Assembly: GCF_035083965.1 (NCBI RefSeq)
Contig: NC_089724.1
Coordinates: 29,997,435 to 30,061,434 of the forward strand
Source: Branchiostoma lanceolatum
Taxonomy: Eukaryota > Chordata > Leptocardii > Amphioxiformes > Branchiostomatidae
Length of the DNA: 64,000 nucleotides
Reading direction: 5' to 3'
Positions 48,880 through 60,800 of the stretch are shown here, piece by piece. The first letter of the stretch is position 1; the number at the start of each line of letters is the position of its first letter. The notes beneath the pieces are model-generated. The model did no database searches. It was not told the origin of the DNA and was given only the letters and a program-made list of their open reading frames with translations. A program made the translations under genes and the position numbers.

Positions 48880-51800
48880 TCAATCTGTACTCCTACTCTG
48901 GTTTACTGCTCGAGTGCCTCAGTTCAACGGGTTCCCAGATGATTGCCTTAGGACAGTTTATAGGTCTGCTTTACATGCAGTTTTTCCCAAAATCTGCTGA
49001 TGGCTTTACACATACATGTACCTCCAGGAAATTTTGCAGGGCACCAGTAGCGCTTGGATTACAGTCATGATCCATCATGATAAATTTTATTTCCAGTTTA
49101 AGTTTGATCTAATATTGCACCCAATAATGAAATTTGTCATCTTGTAATGTTAGGATCACAAAGATACCTTTGATAGCATGAGTTGACTTATCATGACCGC
49201 AAGTAATGATTTCTTCTGTACCGTATCCTTATGCCTCATTTCAGCACATTGCAAGCCTGTTTATACTCCATAGAATAAGTCATGGTGCAGCCACGATACC
49301 TCAGATCAGGCTTTAGATGTGTTCCTTTGATCCCGACAAGTCGGACAGCCACATGAAGGTCAGTTACGGACTGAAAAAACTATTTCACAATGAGATTTGT
49401 CTCCCACCAGTTCTGACTGACTGTGCAAATTAGACTAAACCATTCATCATCATCATCATGTCCCGATGTCAGGATCCCAACATCACTGAAGCTATCGGGA
49501 ACTCCTGCTGACATATTGTACAAAATCACTTTTTCGGAAAAAATTTGTACAACCATCAAATTGCTCTTTGATGATGATGATGGATTCCACAGATGAGTAA
49601 GCTCAAATTCCTCTTTACACCCTGGAAAAAGTTGCCGCCATCCTGATATCGCCAGTCTTGATATCGTGAAATTCCACATACAAATTCTTTCTACCATGAT
49701 TGATAGTTGGGCTTGGTGAAGCTTCAACTTTTGTTACAGTGAAATCTGTCTGCCTCTTTTGAGTGTTATAGTAGACTAGAGACCATCCATTTGGATTCAG
49801 GCTTATCAACAACACTACCACGTATAATGTAGTAAAAGTCATGTGGGATAAACTGCTAGTCCATGTATAAGAATTGTTGTATCAGAGAAAAGAGACCAAC
49901 AAATTGCAAATGAATTTTCTTCTGAAAAGGAGTGTTGTTTGTTGTGAACATCAGCCAAACTTTTTAGTGACATTTTCTTTTCTCAATTGTAGTTTGGGGA
50001 GACATTATATAAAATGTCTGCACAAATGAGAGCTTTTTTCGTCAACTTTGTGAGTTGTGAGGGCAATCAAATGTACTGTACAAATTATGGAAGAAACAAT
50101 AATGTTTATGATTAGTAAGTGTCATGTCTCAGATATAAACAGTTTAAAGCTTAGCAGCAAAGTTGCGTGTTAGGAGATTAAGAAACTTGTTTGATTTTCT
50201 TCTTTTTCATAGTGCAAAATACATTTAAGGAGAAAGAATTACACGTACATCTACATTGTTTGGTGGCAGAAAGTATTCAATTAGGACTGTGGAAGGTGTG
50301 ACAAACTGACTTTCATTGGTATGGTCCAGAAATTACTTTCCATTTGGATGATTCCATTCAGCAACACAAAAGTCTTAAAAGGCTAAGTTGCACTCCAAAA
50401 GACTTTTCTTTGTCTTTCTTGATAGTCTACATTTTTCCTTCAGGAAGATGTATGTACAGTGCCAGTACGGGCGCAACATTTGATCAGAATCTTAGAGAAA
50501 AGTGCTCTGGAGTTAAGTTCATTCTCTGATTTTTTTGTTGCACATCATTTTAGTTATACTTCACTTAATATGTTAGATAGAATTAGTTCTTTGTACCTGT
50601 GCAATATTCACAATGTCCCATTTGAAGATGTCCAAAGACTTTATAATAGTTTATTAGTCTATAAAGGCTAAGAGTGATGTTTGTTCCTTTTGTTCCTGTA
50701 GCACAACAGGAAAATATAAGGCTCGTTCTCACTCTCAGTGAAATGTGCAAGATAGTGATTTCTAGGTGTGAAAAATAGCTCATTTTTGTTTGACACCTTA
50801 TGCATGTGTACATGTTTATACATCTTTTCTGCAGGCAAACTTACATTACTGATAATGGATGTTGCAACAGTACACTTTGGCTTTTTGCCAGAAAAATTGT
50901 AAAACGTCATAAAACGTCAGTTTCTTATGTTGTATGTAGCTATATATCACAACAATCCTATTTAAATAGTAATGCATATGACTGAATTCAGCGACAGGTA
51001 TAAACCACCTTACACAGCGCTCAAGAACAGTGACAGGAGCGATCTGGCTGGATATGTCTCCAGCCAACCAACCATTCTCAGAACTGAATTGTTAGTTTTA
51101 GGCTGCTTTTTAAATTTTTCATGTCTTCTCAGGCGACAGCCGCTTTCTAGAGGGAGGAATCCCATCTATGGCTATTGATTATAGCTTTAATTACTTCCAA
51201 GCCATCAACCACTACTATTGTTTTGGTGCATTTTTTGTAAAACACGGTAAGTGTTGTTGGAAAATGAAGAAAGTTAAATGATGCGTAATTTGGGGCATAT
51301 CAAGACTGGCAACAGCATTTTGCACATTTCAGTTTCAATGAGAACGAGCCATCTGATTGTTCTGTAGGGCCTGTCTTTCTATCAAAGCTATGAAATTGGA
51401 GAAGCTGGAAGAAATTAGCTGACTTGACTGATTATAATTCCTGTATACATTCCATACTTAAGAAGTCCATAGTTACTTTGTGCTGCTGGGGTAACTGCAC
51501 TTGTAAGATTTATTAGTAAGTACATGTACTTTTGATATATAGATACTGAAGAAACAACAATTAGAGGCCTTGAAATGAAGCATATCAAGAATGACATGAT
51601 GGCAGGGTACATGTACCATGTAAGTGAAAGGTCTAAAAATGGAAGATGATTTGGTGCATGGCTTTTGTGATGTTATCTTGACAAGTAGACTTACTGAACA
51701 TCCAGCAATGTAGCATTCCTGCGTGTGGAATGCACAGGTTGTACAGCACTATAAGTACACCCTTCCAACACAAGGACTGATTGTAATACTGTACATGTAT

Positions 51801-54800
51801 CAGGAACAGCATTTTGAATTGTAACAGTTGACTTTGTTAGCTCAATGTAAGCTATCTACTCTGCTACAGATTAAGACAGGAAAGGAAGTACACATGTGTA
51901 TGGAGCTTGTTGTATCAATGTGAATATTGGTGCGTAATTATTATTATTATTACAATTATAGATATTGTCCTGTTCTGTATATTTTTGGTAAAGAAATCAT
52001 CAGAGATGGTCTTGTGAAGAAATCATTTTTACAAGGCATAGTGAAAATATATAGATTTTCACAAAGTGTGCACAGAGTATATGAGATGTAGTTTGCAGTT
52101 ACATGTATTGTTAAGTATTAAGTGTTATGTACATTTGTACTCCAATTATTGTCATATCTGTGCATTGCAATGTAAGCAATCATGACAGTGATTGTTAGAG
52201 TTTTCACAGTTGAGTGAATGGATCAGGTGGAAGTATTGTCTTGTGATGATGAACTGTTAAAGTCATGTTCCTACAGATGCTGGAAACATAATCATTATGA
52301 TTGTGTTGTTTTTGCAGCATAGAAATGAAAATTTCAGCCCCTACATTTTGCCAATATCATCAGAAATCTATTTAAGAGTTCCTAACATTCACTGATTGAT
52401 TGTACCTTGCATACTACTTATAGTTCTACTCATGCACTTTCTTGCCTTTTCATCTGCATTCCTTTGATTTCAGAGTTTAGTGCATTCAGACCTGTAAAAT
52501 TACATCTAAATACAAAGTAATTTGAGCAGATTTAGGTAAATCCATGAACAGCACTTAGAAGAAACGAATTGTTATATTGACAACAAGCTCTGCCACCAGT
52601 AAAAAAAATTGTTAAAAACACAAGTGACATAGAAAAAAAGTGCCTGTAGGAAATAACGAAATTTTGAAGAAGAAGATTATAAAGCAAATTAGTCCAATTA
52701 GGTAATATGTCGGCATGGAAGTTGTTGTTTTCCCAATGTTCATGTTTGCTATTGGAACATCTCTGATGTTTGTAAAGACATGTATGGATTAAAGTTGAAT
52801 AAACGTAGTCATGGCACGTTTACTTCACAATGGAACATTAGAATCTTCTGTCCCCTTTCAGAAAATTTTGTAAACATGATGATCAACATCCCTTATGTTG
52901 TTAGAATGTTGAATCTAGATTTGATGGTCTGTACCAGTGTTTTATGGTGTTTTAAATGTTACAATCACAATGTGGTGATGGAAAGCACAATTGATGAACA
53001 TGTACAATGTATGTAGGGTTTAGCTCAGACCATTAACGTTGTATGATTATATACTTTTGAATGTTACATTCCCTTCCACCATTCCAATGTATACATCTTG
53101 CTTGATGCTTGCTTTAGTGATCAAATGTAGTTGGAATCAACATTTTTTATTCTTTACCAGCATTTGCTTATATACTAGTGTAAGATGGTTGTGATTAGAA
53201 ATGAGGTTAAATGTTCGCAAATGTAAGCCAGTAACCACCAAGCCTTTAAAGATTTAGTAAGAACAACATAATCTTTCTAAGAGGTGGGTTAAAAAAGGGT
53301 CTAAAAAGTACCAACTTTTTTTACCTTGGAACTGAACACACCTCTATGATGGGTGACTTGACAGGTATGAAAAATGGTACATTTTTTGTGTTTCTCGATA
53401 TTTTGTTGATGGTTTGATACGAAGCTGGCCTTCAATGTCAATGGTCACTAAGAATGAATAAAAGACATGCTTTTGGGGAGAGGTTATGGCTCTGGTTTTG
53501 TTTGTTCATTGAGTTTTTGTCTATCTGTGTGTGTTTCCGGATATTTGTGGTCAACGTAACTTATTGAACCTCTGGATGGATTGCGATGGTATTTGGTGGG
53601 TAGGTCTAGGGAACACGAAGGTCAAGGTCGATTTTGGGCCCAAGGTGTGTGACCTTGGTACTGCAGCAGAACAGACAGTTTTTGTACAATTGTATCTTAT
53701 GTCCTGGACATGCTATGGTCTTGGTAGCAGATAGCTTTTTGAAAGGAAAAGGTGGTATAGGTTTGGGCCCCCTAGCAGCTTGCTCTGGAACTGCAGCATA
53801 ACATAGCTTGATCAAATTGGCAGAATTCTACCAGGTGTATTGACAGAAGGGTTATCACTAAAATCACCTTAAATAGTACTGGTGAGTGTAGGCTTACCTA
53901 TGCTGGAATTTTAGGTGTGAAATGATTCAGTCTATTTTCCAAAACATTTGATGTAATCCGAATTTCTCCTATTAGAATAGTCTCCTGGTAGAATTTCCAT
54001 TTGTCCTCGGACAGACTAGAATGCAAATCTCTACTTAGTATAGGAGAATCTGGAATTAGGACAGATTGGAATTCCAATATTCAGATTCCAATTCAGTAGT
54101 AGAAATCCAATCTCTCCTAAGAGAATTTCCAGATTCTACTGGATTCCAATCTCTACTGTGACATACACATCACTACATGTTGTATATGCTTCGATTATGT
54201 ACTAGTAAATGTACAGGTCATTTGCATAATTCATGATGAAATTTAAACATGGTATTCTGACAAAGAAAAGGACTTTAGCACATACAACATATGTCATTTG
54301 GTAGAGAACTTGAGAAGATCATTCAGCAATGTCACACAGAAGAACCTTCCTCCCAGCCACCGTCAAACTCTGGAACTCTCTGCCACAGGACATTGTGACT
54401 GTCAATGACAAAAGCAAATTCAAGACTTGTATCAACCGCCACCTTAGTGCCTAAAAAGCCAGCGCCCTATCATATAGAGACTGCTGCTAAGCTAAGGAAT
54501 GGTATCAATGCATAGAAAACAAAAAACAAACATAGATTATGCTAATTACCGCCTTATTTGTATCATCAATGAGACAAAACAATAAATCTCAACCTTTAAC
54601 AATAATGTAATAACTAACAGAAACAAGACATGGAGTGACAGATTGAATATCATAAGACAGCTGGTCAAAGGATAGCCTGTGTTTACACAATCTCTCGCTG
54701 GTGGAGGTTTATGACTCCCTCCCCGAGGCAGTTACAGTCGGGCCGGTCGCTAGAAGCGTGATTTAGTCAGGCTAGTCAAAGGAGAGCTGAGTTTGAACTA

Positions 54801-57800
54801 AACCACTACTGATTGTCCAAGGTGGGTCTGAACTGTCCTAAACTGTCCTGGAACTACCTTGTTGCAGCATGGTTCTGACACTGGGTGGGATTTGGAGAGC
54901 ACCATTCGGTGTGTGTTGGTGCACTGGCCATGTGAGACATTGTAATGCTTGATTCTCATGTAGGCTAATGCCTTAGGCACCCAAAATGGCAGATGTTTAT
55001 CGGTACTGCTCGTTACCACCCTAAAAATGGTCAGTGCTCCAGCTTACATTCTTGACAAATTAAACTTTCTACCAAATAGCATTGTCCAAATTCCATGCAC
55101 AAACCTGTGATTTTGGGATGAAAGGAAGCTTAGATGTGTGTAATACCCTCTTCTACAGTCTTAAAAAAACCATTCAATGCTGTGCAATTATTTTCCAGGA
55201 GGATGTTTCTTTAGCGACTGCTAACATTCTCCCTGAGGAGGTAGCCTGTTGGTGACCAAATTTGTTTTGGTTATTGGGTTAGGCAACAGGGAGATAGATA
55301 AACGGACTGAAAAAAAGCATGAGCATGTGCAATAAATATGAAATACTGCAGTCAAACCTGGCCGAGCAACCACCTGCCGTCAGAGGACACATTTTTACAT
55401 AGTTAAAACCCTCTCCCAAGCAACCAACTGTCTTCTCCAACCAGCAACCACTTTTTTTTGCAGTCCCAAGGGGGCTTAACCCTCCCCTGAACAACCAAAA
55501 TTGATTGACAGCAGCATCCAACACAGCAGTGGCCTCTTTAAAATGAGGATTTCTGCAAGCTCTGGCACTATCATCCATTCATTTAATTTTAACACCAGAA
55601 TCAGAAACAATTCTGATATACACTGCATGTATTTTTCACAACAATACCAGTAACACAATGATTGTAAACTTTAAGATATATGCAGTTGAAAAACAAGTAA
55701 AATCTGTTAATGTATCATTTTTGGGTCATCAGTTAAAATCAGTGAAGCACATGAATACTGTACAAATTGAATTAGTTAGAACTTTGACATATATAAACTG
55801 AACGCACTTGTTTTGGCTGTTCTAGGAGCAGAAAATTAAATAAAAACATGTTTGATTGTTAGATAAACACAGTTCTGATGGTGAAACAATGGTTTATTGA
55901 AGTTTGTTTATATAACAGCATGGAGATTAAAAACTATGTGCATCTCTTGTAGATATGTTTCCTGGGAACTAACGTGTATTTTGTTCAAATGTATGCTTTT
56001 TTTTTTGGTCAACCAGCCAGCATGTTGAGAGCAACCACCTGTCCTCAGCAACCACTTCTACTCAGTCCTGGTTGCTTAGGACAGGTTTGACTGTCCTTGA
56101 GATTAGTCAATAATGCAATACCGAAACATTTACTGGTAGTCAGGTATTTGTGTGATTAACGCCACCTTCTTTACATCACCTGCAATATGCTACTGTAACA
56201 GCTTCCAACCTCTTCATTTTTTTGCACAGTTGCTGTAGCATCTTTCCATAACATCTTTTGCACCGTGTTTGTCATTTCTGCATTGCAAGTAGAACCCATG
56301 ATACATTAGTCTGTCATGTGGTAACTTCTCTCCATACTTGAAGACCATTTTGTGATTTGAACAATCCTTAGTCTTCCATCATGGCTTTCATACCATAAGT
56401 AGATTATACTTTGTCTAGCACTGTGTTACTGTATGAGATGCGTTCAAAATGTTTGTCAGTTCATCCAGAAACAAAGGGCCTACAGGTAACTCAAATTTAG
56501 GTGCGTACCTATAAACTGTAATGTTGATGTTCACCAAAGCTCAAATCAGTGTTATAATTTCTTTGTGGCGACAATCTGCCAGTCCTTTTGCAAATGAGTA
56601 ACATTAGGCTGGAGAGGGGAAAAAAAAGAATGGACATGTACAGTTAAGCTGCGACCATAGGTCAGATCAACTTATTTATTATAACTCTTTGGGTTAGACA
56701 AGAAAGTTTCTGACGCCCTATCTGTTGAATTGTCATTGGCACTGCAGTAAGTGTGTTTATCAGTGGATAAATTCCATATCAGCGATGGGGGAAGACAGTT
56801 TTGTGCCATACTTGATAGTAACTGTAAAAATTGGAACCCTGAATTTTCAGACTTTGGCGTAAATGTATAACTTGTCTTTACATCTTGACTTCCTTACCTA
56901 TTCTGACAATGTGATCATGATGTGCTATCCACACATATTTTTGGGGCAAGCACAACAATGCCTATTTCATCTTCCTGCAGTCATGAGGCCAAGGAGAAGG
57001 TATCTCATGGACACATCAATGATGGAAATGAAGAGGTGCACCCCACAGCCCAACACTGCAGTATACCTGCTACAACTATGAAGACCACATCTACTTCCTC
57101 TGCTCAACACTGCAATGGAACTGATCCCCAGCCTAAACAACAAAAGTCTCATTCTGTCTCTCACAGTTACCAGCACCAAGCTGTAGGTAAATGTTGGTCA
57201 TCTGATAAAAATGTATCACTCGATGGACATGTATTACATCAAAGCCCTATGAGACCAAATGACCCGAGCCCTGTACCCATAGATGTACAAAACGTTAACA
57301 GCAACACTTACACTGATACAAGGTGCCTGGATGAAGATTTTCTCTTGTGGGTCATCTATTCTATGGGAAGGAAGGGTAGACATTCATTCAGCTTTGAGGA
57401 CCTGGAGATGACCTGTAGTGATAAGGTTGCAGGGAGTGTCACTGATGTTGTTAGTCAAGCCAAGGCAGCTGTTCCTCTCACAACCACTGCTTACAACCCA
57501 CCTACCTCAGCTGATGATAAGGTGCAGGAGGAAACTCCCCAGGAACACACATCAACCGTTTGCCAACTCACAAGCAATCACAAAAGATGTCACAGTTCTC
57601 TTCAGGATATGACTTTAGATGGGCTTAGAAATGAGTGCAACATAGAGGCTGGTCAACTTGGTGCCAAAAATGACCCAATAGTAGATGTAGGGAAAACGAT
57701 TAATGATACTGACATGAACTTTGATGAGGACAAACATTTTGTTGATCTCCATCCTTTGTACCTGTTCAAACCGATCAGCCTATCATCTGATGCAGTATCC

Positions 57801-60800
57801 TGCCCTTTGCCATCAGACAAAACAGGGAAGGTGCAGGATACAGACAGTGACACATCAAGCTGCTGTAGTATATCTCCCCCCAGCCTGAGCCCTGTCACTG
57901 GTTACGACACTTGTTCGGAGAGGGACCAGTCCCAGTCATCGGTTTATTCTTTAGAAGAGAATGAGGACAATAATGCTGGTGATGACCCACCCCCTCCCAT
58001 TCTCTCTCCCATGCCCACCATGCCTTGGTCAACTACGTTCTGCCCAGCCTTAAGAAAGGAACCCCAGAGTAGCTTGTCTAGAGAGAAAGATGTCTGCAAG
58101 GCATTGTGCCCGACTGATCCAGAAAATTGCAGCATGGGCAGGGATTCTGGTGTTAATTCATGTTCCAGCAGCAAAAGCACTGAAGCTTCCGTGTGCAGCA
58201 ATCAGAACTCCACAGATTTCTGCTGCCCACCAGATGACAGCTGCTCTGGTGTTGGTGTGGTTGACAATGTTCAGAGTGATGATACATCAAGTCCAAGTAA
58301 GATATTTTCCAACAGACTGTATGAAACTAAAGGTCCATCAACCAACAATCTAGAAGATCTGTCCTGTATTGATACAGATGTTAAAGTAGATACCTCAGAA
58401 AATGCAAGAAAACAGTCTTCTCCCGGGAAGGGCTTGGCTACTGGACATGGTCCCCAACATGCCCTCAAAGGTAGATACCTTCACTGCCTTCCACACAGGC
58501 CTCTGTCAGGTTTTGCAATGTTTGAGAAGAGAAAAGGTAAAGATGATGAAAACAAGCATGTAGGGATGGGCCACTATCTTCTCAATAGGACATCAACACG
58601 GAAAGCTTCACTCAGTGATCTTCAGCTCCAAAAGGCTAGGATCTTACCCTGTCATGTCCGATTAAGGAAGCTCAGTAGCAGGCAGATTCCTCACCATGGG
58701 GCTCAACCCCAAAGAACGGCACATGTGCTCCAGGGCAGACGTATAGGAAGGCCTAGGAAGTGGATGTGGGTCAAAGGAAGGTCAGGGAAATTGGTTAGGA
58801 TCCCCATTCCAAAGAAAGAATCCGGACCTTCTGGTGTAGGGGACATCGAAGTGTTGAGAAAGTTACGCCCCTCTGCTCAGAGGGTGGTGCGACAGGCTCA
58901 GTTAAAAACTGACCAGGTTTTTCCCTCCAAGAAGATTGTCAACAGTGCCACAGGCACAGCCCTAAGGCCCCTACCAGTAAGACTAGCCAAAATCAATGAC
59001 AAGAAATTTCAAAACACACCAAGAAGGCAGTATAACCACAAAGGCAGCCATCAGTCTATGCAGACAAAACGAGATAAAGCAAAGCCAGTCACAGATGTCA
59101 GTTACACTTTTCCTCATGCAAAGCAAAGTCAGACATCAGGTGATGGTAATGAAGATCAGTTTGATGTGAAATGGGCTGTGGCCACTGTGTGTCGTTGTAA
59201 GAAAGTGCAAAGTGCCGATCTCCCATGTACTTGCACTTTTGTAACTTCTTCTGATAGAACATGTAAAGTGCGAAACAATGTGCCTTCAAAGAAGGAAATT
59301 GTGGGTCTTGCTTCCATGTCTGCAGAACCAAGTGTTATGAGGAAACAAAAAAGGGGGAACAGTCAAACGAGACAAAAAGAAGTCAAGCCAAAAACTGAAA
59401 TGAAGCTTGGGATACGCACATTGCCACACAGGAGAGCTCGGACCAAAGTGCTAAAAGCTTTCCACGCAATCGTTTTGAAAAAGTACCAGAAGCCAGAGAG
59501 CTTCACGCCAGCTGCTATCAGGAAACTCCGGCAGCTACCATCAAGAAACAAACGCCTGAGGGAAAGCACCAAGAGTATGCCCTCTTTGAGCAAAACAAGG
59601 AGAATGCATTTGCTGAAGACTTCACAGAAAACAGCAGATTGCGAGATATCACAAAGATATTGCCCCACCAGGGAGTTAGGAATAGTTCCAAACGGCTCCA
59701 GTGACAGTGAAAAGTACAAAACTGTAAATGATGGTGATAAAGATGCCCTCATCAATCACACATCTGAACCAGTCTTGGAGGGTGGTGCAGACGGGCAGTA
59801 TGATTGCAAAGGTGCCGAGGAACAGATGCAAGTAGAACAATTCTCCGTTGTGCTGCATCCTATGTCTCCATCTACAGTTAAGCCAATCATTGCTGATGCC
59901 TCAGGAATTCAAAGTCATCTTCATGATGTTTCATCCTCTAAATCTGAAGAGAGCATGGAAATAATGGACATGCCGGCCGTGAAGCAGGAGCAGCAGCATC
60001 CACTTGATGAGCCGGGGATCAAGAGTGTCGTAAAAGTCTATGAGAAAAGACAGCTAAGGGTTCTTCCTGAGAGAGTAGCAAGACTGCGAGAGGAAGAGAG
60101 GAAACAGCAAGCTAAAAATACTGTCACTGCCACAATGGCATCTCCAAGTCTTGAAAAACTGATGGAATTCCAGAATAATTCTCCATTCGACAAGGATGCA
60201 AGTGCAGAGGATCTGGAAAACCCTTCTCTTTCAGTCAAAACAGCAGAAAAACCTGTAGTTCTGAATGGTAAGATTGATTCTAAATCTAACTATAAACACA
60301 ACAAACACATTACAATGGTGCATAACAATGTGCACGAGAGGACAAGAATACCAGACATTACTTGTAAGAGTGAGGTTGAAGATATTGATGATGAAAGAAA
60401 GTTGAGAAGCTTGCCTTGCAGGATGGTAGCACAAGCACACGATGCTTGGAAAATAAAGAAAGTAAGGGGACGACCAAGGAAACATTCACAATTGCCATCA
60501 GATGCTAAATCCATGGCCAAGATACATCGAGGTAGACCAAGAAAGAATGTCCGCCCTGAGTCTCTTAACAATACCATTCACACAAAAAAACATGTTGTGG
60601 AGACAATGTCAGCAGAAATGAAAAGTGGATCCATCTGCGTAGATCAAGCCACTGTCCAGTCAGATGATGGCAGTAGTGAAAGAGAGAATTGCAATCCTCC
60701 TCATTTGGTAAAGGGTAGCCTTCCAGATGAGGTCACCTTTGACGGAGAATTTGATACAGCCAATATTGGTTCAAGTTCCAAACAAGAAGAGGACAGCACC

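Larger units (their letters stand above)
48880..53480 (+). other. LCOR: Probable long 3' UTR of the LCOR HTH isoform
   Basis: About 4.6 kb of AT-rich, frame-poor DNA runs from the stop to AATAAA at 53457-53462. For the long isoform this is intron. Contains MITE copy B (50720-51350). Many TGTA/ATGTACA words occur. Whether the UTR really extends this far is not shown by sequence alone. Confidence 0.4.

Noticed and set aside
50344..50671. Plus-strand short frames in the LCOR 3' region
   Set aside because: Short, overlapping, no recognisable domain, in a stretch that looks like UTR.
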